A stretch of DNA of 64,000 nucleotides from an uncultured Photobacterium sp. (GCF_947039875.1 NZ_CAMRAN010000001.1:115329-179328), one strand, 5' to 3'; positions 40,575 through 47,473 are shown, counted from the stretch's first letter. The notes: generated by a model from the sequence alone, not told the origin. Program-made: numbers and translations.

Positions 40575-40589
40575 ATAGTCAAAACCTAT
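40575..40589 (-). promoter_or_regulatory. Candidate OxyR-binding element upstream of ahpC
   Basis: ATAG-N7-CTAT (40575-40589) fits one dimer half of the OxyR consensus. On the minus strand it is followed after 7 bases by ATCG, close to the next expected ATAG. OxyR control of ahpCF is well known; the site is inferred from pattern and place. Confidence 0.5.
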
Positions 40590-40675
40590 TATTGATAGAG
40601 GTGTGTTTTAAAGGAGAGGTGATGATTAGTAACAGCGGTAGGTATGAATAATAAATGAAGTGATTCGGTTAATGA

Positions 40676-40708
40676 AAAGGTCCTATTTGACAATCAAATA
40701 AGACCTTT
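40676..40708 (-). terminator. Intrinsic terminator of the HPP/Usp-like operon
   Basis: AAAGGTC...TATTTGA and TCAAATA...GACCTTT pair over CAA with one bulge. T-richness on the minus strand is modest. Confidence 0.8.
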
Positions 40709-40730
40709 AATAGAGGTAACACGCTTACCA

Positions 40731-41147
40731 TCAAGACAAACTTAAAAAATCATGATGAGTCGCTAATTTTATGAGAAGCGCATTTTTAGATAAAAAACTA
40801 AAATAATGGTGAGAGTTAGCCATCACCACTAAATCAACCTCTAAATTTGTCGCCAATCGTTCAATAGCCATACCAACAGGTCCATTAACAATATAAACAT
40901 GATCTCTATTTAAGGCCGTGTCTGTAATTAACGCCTGTATTTTTGTTTCTAGCTCGGCTTTTTCTGTATTAACAATACCATCCCCAACTTTATTTCCTAA
41001 ATAGGCATCATCAGAAAATAGTTGTTCATCAAGATTGGTTGCATAACCGACAAACAGTTCTGCATTAAGTTGATCAGCTAAAGCCAACGCTTTGAGAAGA
41101 TAGGGCTTAGAATCAATATCTAGCGCATACAATACTTTTTTATACAT
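40731..41147 (-). CDS. Universal-stress-like protein lacking the ATP motif
   Basis: A 138-residue Usp-fold protein: MYKKVLYALDIDSKPYLLKALALADQLNAELFVGYA is the Usp first strand and helix. The ATP-binding Gly pattern (G-2x-G-9x-G-S/T) near the C-terminus is not present; VDLVVMANSHHYFSFLSKNALLIK occupies that place. It is therefore probably a non-ATP-binding UspA-type protein. I chose ATG 41147 because AAGG precedes it on the minus strand. It overlaps the HPP gene by 8 bases and should be coexpressed. Confidence 0.75.
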   Translation of the reverse strand: MYKKVLYALDIDSKPYLLKALALADQLNAELFVGYATNLDEQLFSDDAYLGNKVGDGIVNTEKAELETKIQALITDTALNRDHVYIVNGPVGMAIERLATNLEVDLVVMANSHHYFSFLSKNALLIKLATHHDFLSLS

Positions 41148-41676
41148 CTTTGCCTTCTTTAGGTTTATTAACCCATGCATATTCTAGACGAGAGACTAAT
41201 GCATGGTACAACAGTGCAATTAGAACAATGATGCAGCTACCTGCAAAAATGGGATAAAACGCAAACAGAATGCTGGTATGGGCACCTAACATGATCAATA
41301 ACGGGTTTCCGCCTGCGGGTGGATGGGTAACGTTAAGCATGATCATCATGAAAATCCCCACACCTACAGCTAGCCCAAGAGACCAAAACGTTACCGGTAA
41401 AAGATTGGCAAAGATAATGCCGATGATCGCTGTTGTTAAGTGACCGAATACGACATTTTTAGGGTGGGCTAAAGGGCTTTGTGGTAAACCAAAGACCAAT
41501 ACCATGGTGGCGCCAAACGGTGCGACTAATAGATAGTCACCCTTGGCAACGCCATCGACAAAGGCAAGAATACCAATACATAATGCAGATCCTGCTGCGG
41601 CAACTAACGCAATCATCCATAGTTTATGAGCTGGGTGGGTGATCTTATAATGGATCCCCTTTTGCATATTATCCAT
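41140..41676 (-). CDS. HPP-family integral membrane protein
   Basis: A 178-residue membrane protein with about five hydrophobic segments. It carries the HPP-family signatures APFGATMVLVFGLPQSPLAHPKNVVFGHL and NVTHPPAGGNPLL, the latter containing the name-giving HPP. Plant and cyanobacterial relatives have been linked to nitrite transport; a role here is not established. It is the upstream gene of a two-gene operon with the Usp-like protein. Confidence 0.85.
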   Translation of the reverse strand: MDNMQKGIHYKITHPAHKLWMIALVAAAGSALCIGILAFVDGVAKGDYLLVAPFGATMVLVFGLPQSPLAHPKNVVFGHLTTAIIGIIFANLLPVTFWSLGLAVGVGIFMMIMLNVTHPPAGGNPLLIMLGAHTSILFAFYPIFAGSCIIVLIALLYHALVSRLEYAWVNKPKEGKDV

Positions 41677-41893
41677 TCGTAATACTTACTTATTAGTTCA
41701 ATTTATTAATATTATATGCCAATTATAGTTAAATGAGCGGGTTATTAATGCCTCATAAGTATTATCTAAGAATGCGGTGATGATAGTTATTTGCTTCTCA
41801 GCAAGAGTTTTTATCTTCAATGGCTATTGAGATAGTATTTTTTGAGAAAAACCTCATAATCGTGTAATACAAAACTTAAAGAAGAAATGACTC

Positions 41894-42271
41894 ATGACTA
41901 GCTTTCAATATTACTTTCATAAACTGCCTTGTTATAAATGCAACAAAAATACAGTAAACGCAGATCTTGGTTGGTTAACACCAGCAATGAAAGAAGAGGT
42001 TGTCGCACAAGTAACAGCGATGATCGCACAAGGCAATGTTGATCCAGAATTGTTGGTGAACGTGACTTGTACTAAAGATGAAGCGCGTGATTACTTATTG
42101 CTAAACTTTTACGGTTACTCAGAAGAAGCACTAGCAAATCAAGTGAAAGCAGAAGATGAGCAAGAAGTAGCGGAAGAAATCGCAGAGCTACTAGCTGATG
42201 GTAGCGAGACTGCTGTGTTTGAACACGAAATCGTATTACAAAGTTGTACTGATTGCGGCATTGATGAGTAG
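41894..42271 (+). CDS. Small acidic protein with terminal Cys pairs
   Basis: I do not recognise the family. The 125-residue acidic product has C-x-x-C near the N-terminus (LPCYKCNKN, Cys13 and Cys16) and C-x-x-C at the extreme C-terminus (SCTDCGIDE), plus one middle Cys (NVTCTKDE). The pairs could together bind zinc as a split ribbon. The central part is helical and Glu-rich. It has its own terminator, and is the last ordinary-looking gene before the accessory segment. Confidence 0.7.
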   Translation: MTSFQYYFHKLPCYKCNKNTVNADLGWLTPAMKEEVVAQVTAMIAQGNVDPELLVNVTCTKDEARDYLLLNFYGYSEEALANQVKAEDEQEVAEEIAELLADGSETAVFEHEIVLQSCTDCGIDE

Positions 42272-42332
42272 TCACTCAATGTAATCATTAAACCACCATG
42301 TGCGCTATACGTAACATGATGGTTGATTTAAG

Positions 42333-42368
42333 GCGCTAGCAATGTAGATTTGCTGGCGCTTTTTTTTA
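42333..42368 (+). terminator. Intrinsic terminator
   Basis: GCGCTAGCAA pairs with TTGCTGGCGC (one T-G wobble) followed by eight T residues. A longer imperfect stem AACCACCATGT/ACATGATGGTT (about 42289-42326) precedes it. Confidence 0.9.
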
Positions 42369-42414
42369 TTTTAATAGTTAAACCTTTGACTTTAATTCGC
42401 TCAATTCTCTTAAT

Positions 42415-42567
42415 AATACAACTTAAAGGTTGTATTTAATGTTCGGTACAACTCTTGAGTTGTTTGTTGATGAAATTGCAACATTGCTCATATAGCAATG
42501 TAAAAAACCGAGTTAAGAAGATGACTCTAATGATCTTGGACTTTAGCTTAACTTCGATGATTAAGCT
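42415..42567. other. Four consecutive perfect stem-loops at the left edge of the accessory segment
   Basis: Within 153 bases: AATACAAC/GTTGTATT (42415-42422, 42429-42436), ACAACTC/GAGTTGT (42448-42454, 42457-42463), ACATTGCT/AGCAATGT (42481-42488, 42494-42501), and AGCTTAA/TTAAGCT (42545-42551, 42561-42567). All arms are perfect. No reading frame is apparent. It could be a structured RNA or a recombination or regulatory site; nothing decides this. Confidence 0.65.
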
Positions 42568-42586
42568 GATCAAAAAAGGAAGAATA

Positions 42587-42719
42587 ATGAACGATTTTAA
42601 CCTTGTATATCACAACTAGGACACAACAGAACAAGCCCGCGAACGCGAGTGGGAGCATAAACGCAGAGTTGGTACCGCCAGCCAAGTGGCCGCGTTTGTA
42701 CAAGCATTGACGAACCGCA
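42587..42719 (+). pseudogene. Reading frame interrupted by an amber codon upstream of the YdjM-like gene
   Basis: ATG 42587 follows a strong SD (AAGGAAG, 42577-42583) and gives MNDFNLVYHN, then TAG at 42617-42619. The same frame continues open with protein-like content (DTTEQAREREWEHKRR, VGTASQVAAFVQALTNRNEMA) into the next gene. A strong SD leading to a ten-codon peptide suggests a formerly longer protein with a nonsense mutation. The original 3' end is unclear, because beyond 42720 the next gene's frame is the credible one. No family recognised. Confidence 0.5.
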
Positions 42720-43238
42720 ATGAAATGGCTCAACCACACCTTAATAGCCGGTTCACTGTGTGCCGTAGTTTCACCACCACACGTTGCCGTATGTGTAGCA
42801 GGAGCCACAGCCCCCGACTGGATGGAATACGTTGCCAAAATTTGTGGCCGCAAAATCAAACATCGAGGACCGACTCACGTTCTTACCCACTGGTTAATAG
42901 CTGCAATTGCATTCACTTTCATTTGGGATTACCACGGCATTTTTATGGCATTCGCCTGGGGCGGAGTCAGCCACATTTTAACTGACGCCATGACAGTAAG
43001 TGGAGTGCCGTTTTCCCCCTACAGTGACCGACGCTTTCACTTATTTGGAGGACGCTTTAGGACGGGCGACCCCATAGAATATGTCATATCAGCAGGAGTG
43101 ATCATCATCTGCGTTGGCATCAGTCACTTGATTGGAGAGAGCAGTTTTAGCCCGTTTTTTTTCGATTGGGCTGGCTATTACGACAAGGGATTAATCGATG
43201 GTTCAGAGTGGAAAGCTAACCGCTTCAAATTCTTATGA
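42720..43238 (+). CDS. YdjM-type membrane-bound metal-dependent hydrolase (DUF457)
   Basis: A 172-residue protein with several membrane segments and conserved HRGPTHVLTHW and GGVSHILTDAMTVSGVPFSPYSDRRFHLFGGRF segments, corresponding to HRGFTHSLLA and SHILADMLTPAGVPLLWP in E. coli YdjM. His/Asp residues there probably bind metal. The substrate is unknown. The SD is weak; translation may depend on the interrupted upstream frame. DUF457 genes often occur on plasmids and islands. Confidence 0.8.
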   Translation: MKWLNHTLIAGSLCAVVSPPHVAVCVAGATAPDWMEYVAKICGRKIKHRGPTHVLTHWLIAAIAFTFIWDYHGIFMAFAWGGVSHILTDAMTVSGVPFSPYSDRRFHLFGGRFRTGDPIEYVISAGVIIICVGISHLIGESSFSPFFFDWAGYYDKGLIDGSEWKANRFKFL

Positions 43239-43275
43239 TGTAGTACAAATGTAATACATAAATAAAGGTAATAAA

Positions 43276-43773
43276 TTGAATAAAAATGGATTTACATTAC
43301 TAGAGTTGATTTTTACTATCGCTATTTTAGCGATAGTCCTCGCAGCCGCAGCACCTAGCTTTCATGGCTTAATAGCACGTAACAAGATGGAACGAACAGT
43401 TACCGAACTCAAAGGCCTATTCATTGCCGCCAAGTCAGAATCAGTGATGCGCAACAAAGAAGTGTACCTGCACACAGTAGGACTCACTGACACCAAAACC
43501 TATACCGATGACTGGTGCGTTATCGCCACCACCGAACCCACGGCCAACAGCTGCACCACCAACGACAACACCCTTTATATTGTTGATGGACATAGCCTCA
43601 AAGGATTAAACATCAAACGGCATACAGACTACGCCACGATTAAGATCGATAGCATGAATGGGCACCCTAAATTCAATGCAGGAGAGGGAATCATAGATTG
43701 GTTAACGTTTGAGAAAGAGAGTGGTAAAGCAGTCACCATGCAAATGCATATGTTTGGACGGTTGTATCAGTGA
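43276..43773 (+). CDS. Orphan type IV/type II pseudopilin (FimT/GspH-like)
   Basis: A 165-residue prepilin with a very short leader (MNKNG), cleavage before Phe in GFTLLELIFTIAILAIVLAAAAPSF, and Glu at +5. The region AARNKMERTVTELKGLFIAAKSESVMRNKEVYL-like content (from residue 35) parallels the fimT-type gene at 60747, so they are paralogues. Three cysteines lie in the mature domain. It stands alone in the accessory segment, 17 kb from the pilin cluster. AAGG (43265-43268) precedes the TTG start. Incorporation into the chromosomal pilus is possible but unproven. Confidence 0.85.
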   Translation: MNKNGFTLLELIFTIAILAIVLAAAAPSFHGLIARNKMERTVTELKGLFIAAKSESVMRNKEVYLHTVGLTDTKTYTDDWCVIATTEPTANSCTTNDNTLYIVDGHSLKGLNIKRHTDYATIKIDSMNGHPKFNAGEGIIDWLTFEKESGKAVTMQMHMFGRLYQ

Positions 43774-43808
43774 GGGGGTGATATAAATTAAACGACTGTA
43801 GTTAAGAA

Positions 43809-43832
43809 AAAGGCCACCGAAGCGACCTCTTA
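43809..43832 (-). terminator. Terminator with UUCG loop
   Basis: On the minus strand AGGTCGC-TTCG-GTGGCCT (with G-U pairs) then TTTTT. Closely resembles the terminator at 45903-45927. Confidence 0.85.
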
Positions 43833-43842
43833 AATTGTTAGC

Positions 43843-43870
43843 ATTTAACATCAAATCTATTTATGCGTAC
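43843..43870 (-). repeat. 3'-associated motif, copy 1
   Basis: 28 bases beginning ATTTAACATCAAATC and ending TATGCGTAC on the plus strand. 23 of 28 match copy 2 (44489-44516). Lies 20 bases beyond the 3' end of the minus-strand gene at 43892. Confidence 0.7.
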
Positions 43871-43891
43871 TTGCATGGAAGGTAAATTTAG

Positions 43892-44440
43892 TTATATTTT
43901 TAATACCCTTCGGATTCCCTCGATCGATATTGCTGAAATTAACACTATTGAAATATCATTTGTATAAAAATAAACAATAATATCAACAAACAGATTTAGG
44001 ACTAACCAAAAAAGATCATAACAACGTCTAAATGCTATAAATTGATAAAAGTTACCCTTTTTAGCAAAAAAGACTTTTCTCGTACAATTAATCTCATTTA
44101 AATCATTATCGACAACAGAAGATATACATAACATTTTATATCGACAATAGTATTTAAAATACAAAATATCGAGAATTCTTTCCCTTAAAAAATTATTGAT
44201 AATTCCACTTGGTATAATCATGTTTAAATGTAGCCCTTTCCCAATCTCATTATTATTTCCATTTGAGGTGAGAATGACATTTTCAACCAAGTCATAACCA
44301 ATAAGCATTTCAATTAAAGTTAAATAAAACCAATAATATCTATTGATTTCTACCTTTAACTCATCTCCTCTAAACCATATCAACTGATAAAAACCATTTT
44401 TACTATATTCTGAGTTATCAATTACTTTTTTAGTTATCAA
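43892..44440 (-). CDS. Hypothetical protein with C-terminal membrane segment
   Basis: Not recognised. The 182-residue protein is rich in Tyr, Phe, Ile and Asn and strongly AT-coded. A hydrophobic stretch near 140-165 (CYDLFWLVLNLFVDIIVYFY) is a likely membrane segment; most of the N-terminal part looks soluble. It has its own terminator and the 3'-associated motif. No conserved motif suggests a function. It is the last gene of the minus-strand accessory run. Confidence 0.6.
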   Translation of the reverse strand: MITKKVIDNSEYSKNGFYQLIWFRGDELKVEINRYYWFYLTLIEMLIGYDLVENVILTSNGNNNEIGKGLHLNMIIPSGIINNFLRERILDILYFKYYCRYKMLCISSVVDNDLNEINCTRKVFFAKKGNFYQFIAFRRCYDLFWLVLNLFVDIIVYFYTNDISIVLISAISIEGIRRVLKI

Positions 44441-44462
44441 TTTTCAACCTTTTATATCAAAT

Positions 44463-44491
44463 AAAAATACCGCCTAAAATTGGGCGGTATT
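44463..44491. terminator. Bidirectional terminator hairpin
   Basis: AATACCGCC and GGCGGTATT (about 44466-44492) pair over TAAAATTG, with A/T runs on both sides, between two minus-strand genes. Confidence 0.8.
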
Positions 44492-44516
44492 TAAGGTCAA
44501 ATCTACTTATGTATAC
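44489..44516 (-). repeat. 3'-associated motif, copy 2
   Basis: 28 bases beginning ATTTAAGGTCAAATC and ending TATGTATAC on the plus strand; overlaps the last codons of the gene ending at 44507. Confidence 0.7.
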
Positions 44517-45028
44517 TGAACAGAAAATTTAATTAAAAAACCAGTTAGTAATACTAAGCCAGCTAATAATCCAGAAATCACTGTTGGAATTAAGGTAAAT
44601 ACCCAAATCCTAGCATTCCACAAGTTTGTCTGCTGCTCAATATGTTGAATTTCAGCCAAAGTATCCATTGTAGGTTGTCGAATTCTGTTTGTTATCTTTC
44701 TCATGTGAACAGCACCGCTAATCATTTTATACAATTCAAAACCAATAAAAATCATTAACGACAAAAGGATTAATGCGCCTGAAGTTAATACAGCCCAATC
44801 AGGTATATCTTTTTTTATACCTGACCATAATGTGAAGAAACCAACATAACCCGCTGCAATTATCACGTTACTATATGAATTAGCTTTACTGTATGTATGA
44901 GAGATTATTTCTTTTATAACTGCAACGTTCTGTTCCACTTGTTCCCTATCTCGATCCAGTTCAATTTGTTCTGTACGTTCTGCGAAAATTTTGTGTACAT
45001 CAACCCTATTATCGTTTTCGTAACTCAA
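44507..45028 (-). CDS. Hypothetical four-helix membrane protein
   Basis: Not recognised. The 173-residue protein has a charged N-terminal helix (EQIELDRDREQVEQNVAVIKEI, likely coiled coil), two hydrophobic segments near 55-100 (VIIAAGYVGFFTLWSG; AVLTSGALILLSLMIFIGFELY), a basic loop, and a final hydrophobic pair near 142-168. The layout suggests an inner-membrane protein with cytoplasmic N-terminus. It is preceded by c and followed by its own terminator, so it may be a separate unit. Confidence 0.6.
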   Translation of the reverse strand: MSYENDNRVDVHKIFAERTEQIELDRDREQVEQNVAVIKEIISHTYSKANSYSNVIIAAGYVGFFTLWSGIKKDIPDWAVLTSGALILLSLMIFIGFELYKMISGAVHMRKITNRIRQPTMDTLAEIQHIEQQTNLWNARIWVFTLIPTVISGLLAGLVLLTGFLIKFSVQYT

Positions 45029-45095
45029 TATTATTCCCCGAAAATCCCAATGCCTCGTCAGTATCTATTTTAAAGTTACAAATAAAAATTACTGT

Positions 45096-45121
45096 ATTTA
45101 ATAGTATGCGTTTTATATGGG
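45096..45121 (-). repeat. 3'-associated motif, copy 3
   Basis: Begins ATTTAATAGTATGCG on the plus strand, closest to copy 4; overlaps the 3' end of the gene ending at 45113. Confidence 0.55.
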
Positions 45122-45472
45122 TCGAGACCACGTAACGTCAAAAGAAAAACTTAAATCAATTTCACTTATCATCATTTCACACTCTATTTTTACGTCATAA
45201 CAATTAGCATCATACTCACGTAAAATATGAACAAATTGTTCCTTAACAAAATCCTTTGATGCTGCTTCTTTTTGTTCTTTTGTTATGCCATTAACGATAA
45301 AACTACCTTTAAATGTAGTTTCTACATTGTTAGATTTATTCCAATCGTTATGTGAAATATCAGCAATCTTAGCTCGTACTTTATTTGCTTTCTCTTTATC
45401 ACTATCAAGGTTAGTGAATGGGTTAACGGAGTAAGTTAATAAATAGAAACATAGGGTCATAATATATTCCAA
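45113..45472 (-). CDS. Hypothetical small protein with hydrophobic N-terminus
   Basis: Not recognised. The 119-residue product begins MEYIMTLCFYLLTYSVNPF, which could be a signal or anchor, then a charged helix-rich domain (KEKANKVRAKIADISHNDW, GITKEQKEAASKDFVKEQFVHILREYDANCYDVKIECEM). Two Cys lie near 96 and 103. The start could be internal (MTLCF, codon 5). It is flanked upstream by about 430 bases without a gene. Confidence 0.5.
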   Translation of the reverse strand: MEYIMTLCFYLLTYSVNPFTNLDSDKEKANKVRAKIADISHNDWNKSNNVETTFKGSFIVNGITKEQKEAASKDFVKEQFVHILREYDANCYDVKIECEMMISEIDLSFSFDVTWSRPI

Positions 45473-45902
45473 GTATCAGATGTAAAACCAAATCATAGAA
45501 CAAAGAGGGGCTGATCACAAGTAATTGTTTTTCCTAATAAAAACCCATTGTGACCAAAGTTTTTTTTGATTGTTCTATAGTAATAATTCAATTAATAAAA
45601 TGGCAGATGAACTTGGTGAAATTGATAAATCTGTAAATATAATAATCCATCGCTATTAGATTCGTAGTGACCTTCAAAATATTCTTAGATTTATTTAAAC
45701 CAACTAAATTTAACAATACCATCTCAGCATAAATCGTTTATCAGTCTGACATGACTCAAATAGCCCCTAGAAACGATTTTAAGACCATAAATATCGTTCA
45801 CTCGACACCTACTATGACTTTTATCTAAAAACAGCCCTATTTAACAGTATGCATCTAACGCGCACTAACAGACAGACAGATTCGCGGTAACGTCCAGATA
45901 CA
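45473..45902. other. Non-coding gap with a stem and a copy of the 3'-associated motif
   Basis: No credible gene. AAATCGTTT (45731-45739) and AAACGATTT (45771-45779) are complementary around a 31-base loop that itself contains AGTC/GACT. Copy 4 of the 3'-associated motif lies at 45839-45865. Confidence 0.6.
45839..45865 (-). repeat. 3'-associated motif, copy 4
   Basis: Begins ATTTAACAGTATGC and ends TAACGCGCAC on the plus strand; 92 bases beyond the 3' end of the DUF3592 gene, after its terminator. Confidence 0.65.
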
Positions 45903-45927
45903 ACAAAGGCCGCCTAAGCGACCTTCT
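45903..45927 (-). terminator. Terminator after the DUF3592 gene
   Basis: On the minus strand AAGGTCGC-TTAG-GCGGCCTT then TGTTGT. The stem sequence nearly equals that at 43809-43832. Confidence 0.8.
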
Positions 45928-45956
45928 AAAATTCATATAACGGGTGTTAATTATGC

Positions 45957-46652
45957 CTATTCAACAACAGTTGGTAAAAATGAAACATCAAGGTAATGCT
46001 TCTTCGGCTTTGCCTTGTCCACATATACACTGATGTACTCATTCCTAATATAATCAGTCGGGTCAAACCACAAATTTTTACTTTTATATATATAAATATG
46101 GTTTGATTCTGGATCTAACCATTCTGCAACTATGCGATATGGATTACGACCATTCACTTGCAATGAATAATTAATCTCTACACTAGAAAATTTTGCTTCA
46201 ACCTTTAGTCCATTCTCAACAAGATAATTTCCTTTTCTATTTTTAAGGAGATCAAACACAAGCATACCGAAACCAATAGATGAAAACACCATTCCAAAAA
46301 AAGCCAGTATTAAAGGCAGACCCCATAGCGAGAAAAATTCATTGATCTTCGCTTCATTTGGATTTGATTCTAAATACATGACCTCCACAAACTCTCCTAC
46401 TTGATAGGAAGGAGGATTAGAACTAACGCTTGATGTAAATTCATAACCAATATCATTCGAATCGGAAAAGTACACTACGGGGGCATAACTAGAAGAATTA
46501 TCTGATCTAGATTCAGCCAATCCGATTACTTCACCACTACCTATAACGGTGGCTTTAATAAAATCGAACGTGATTATGGATGAGAATACAGATCCTATGA
46601 GAAAGCAGATACCTATTATTGAAAATAATATTTTTATTTTTTTTATATTCAT
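45957..46652 (-). CDS. DUF3592-like membrane protein
   Basis: The 231-residue protein has a first membrane segment (ILFSIIGICFLIGSVFSSII, about 9-28) and a DUF3592-like extracytoplasmic domain (VIGSGEVIGLAESRSDNSSSYAPVVYFSD, then PPSYQVGEFVEVMYLESNPNEAKI). A second membrane segment follows (LPLILAFFGMVFSSIGFGMLVF), then a C-terminal soluble domain. Members of this family have no agreed function. It has its own terminator. Assignment rests on the strand pattern, so moderate certainty. Confidence 0.7.
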   Translation of the reverse strand: MNIKKIKILFSIIGICFLIGSVFSSIITFDFIKATVIGSGEVIGLAESRSDNSSSYAPVVYFSDSNDIGYEFTSSVSSNPPSYQVGEFVEVMYLESNPNEAKINEFFSLWGLPLILAFFGMVFSSIGFGMLVFDLLKNRKGNYLVENGLKVEAKFSSVEINYSLQVNGRNPYRIVAEWLDPESNHIYIYKSKNLWFDPTDYIRNEYISVYVDKAKPKKHYLDVSFLPTVVE

Positions 46653-46653
46653 A

Positions 46654-46679
46654 GTTAGTGAAATAAGTTAGTGAAATAA
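46654..46679. repeat. Two tandem GTTAGTGAAATAA copies
   Basis: The 13-mer is repeated exactly at 46654-46666 and 46667-46679, immediately upstream of the DUF3592 gene start. Confidence 0.9.
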
Positions 46680-46734
46680 GAGATTTATCTTACCCTATAA
46701 AAAGTCTAGGCCATAATTTGCTCAAAATGGCTGT

Positions 46735-46761
46735 ATTTAACATCACTGATTTTATACGCAC
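46735..46761 (-). repeat. 3'-associated motif, copy 5
   Basis: Begins ATTTAACATCACTG and ends TATACGCAC on the plus strand; 15 bases beyond the 3' end of the gene at 46776. On the minus strand it is followed by a GCCAT/ATGGC hairpin with T5 (about 46691-46731). Confidence 0.65.
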
Positions 46762-46775
46762 TAAATCGAAAGACT

Positions 46776-47180
46776 CTAGAACTTCTCGCACAAGGAAAGA
46801 TCAGTAACATACTCACGCATTAAGTTTTTCTTGTAGCCAACCTGGAGGGGGCATTCAATCATGTTGTTAGGTTTTATCACAACATTATAAATTGCAATAT
46901 TAAGAACTAGCCCTATAACCCCACCACCTATAAACATAATTCTCATACTAATTTTAGGTAACTCTTTATTCTTAATTGAGAACAATTCAAAAAAGCGGTT
47001 ATAAAAAAGAACTAACCCCCCCCCAAAGCCGGCAAATAATATTGCCAATATATAACCAATAGGTTCATATAAAACAACTGAAGTTGCCTTGAATAAGGGC
47101 ATTACAAGCTGCCAACAAAGCCAACCATAAGCGCACAAGAGTAAAGGTGCTGTTAAGCTCCAAATTATTTTATATCTCAT
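46776..47180 (-). CDS. Hypothetical membrane protein, last of a three-gene overlapping operon
   Basis: The 134-residue protein has three likely membrane segments: IIWSLTAPLLLCAYGWLCWQL, PIGYILAILFAGFGGGLVLFY, and IMFIGGGVIGLVLNIAIYNVV. The polar C-terminus has two Cys (ECPL, LCEKF). I do not recognise the family. Start and the previous gene's stop overlap as ATGA, so translation is coupled. By layout it could be an immunity-type membrane protein for the preceding small protein, but this is only inference. Confidence 0.6.
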   Translation of the reverse strand: MRYKIIWSLTAPLLLCAYGWLCWQLVMPLFKATSVVLYEPIGYILAILFAGFGGGLVLFYNRFFELFSIKNKELPKISMRIMFIGGGVIGLVLNIAIYNVVIKPNNMIECPLQVGYKKNLMREYVTDLSLCEKF

Positions 47181-47473
47181 TCAAAAGCTTCCAAAACCTT
47201 ATTAATAAACTTAGATTCAAAATCGGTTGTTTTGTCTAATACCCACACAGAAAAACTAGATACAACAAGTGTTACACCCGAATATACGGCAGTTGAAGCA
47301 ATAACAGGGAAAAGTGCAGCTGCTCCTAAAGCTAAACCTGAAGTAATTAAAATATTCATAAATATTTTAGCTTGATCAACACCTAACTTGTTCAATGTGT
47401 ACTCATCATTCAAAACATACTGTAGAACGTTAATGGATGAACCGACCAATATTTCCATAAGGTGCGTTAGCAC
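47177..47473 (-). CDS. Small hydrophobic protein, middle of a three-gene operon
   Basis: The 98-residue product has two hydrophobic segments (IFMNILITSGLALGAAALFPVIAST and AVYSGVTLVVSSFSVWVL) and an amphipathic C-terminus (ESKFINKVLEAFE). It starts at GTG within the stop of the upstream gene (TAGTG); ATG at codon 6 is an alternative. It resembles a free-standing membrane-inserting domain. Family unknown. Overlaps with both neighbours imply coordinated production. Confidence 0.55.
   Translation of the reverse strand: MLTHLMEILVGSSINVLQYVLNDEYTLNKLGVDQAKIFMNILITSGLALGAAALFPVIASTAVYSGVTLVVSSFSVWVLDKTTDFESKFINKVLEAFE

Noticed and set aside
42415..42567. Retron or CRISPR-like structure
   Set aside because: The four stem-loops have different sequences, are not spaced as repeats and spacers, and no reverse transcriptase or Cas gene is present.
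42686..42985. Open frame across the start of the YdjM-like gene
   Set aside because: Beyond 42720 its product has no protein-like character and overlaps the well-supported hydrolase frame; only the part upstream is kept, as an interrupted frame.
43843..46761. Interpretation of the 3' motifs as integron attC sites
   Set aside because: The copies lack long imperfect inverted repeats and paired R'/R'' boxes, and there is no integron integrase in the window.
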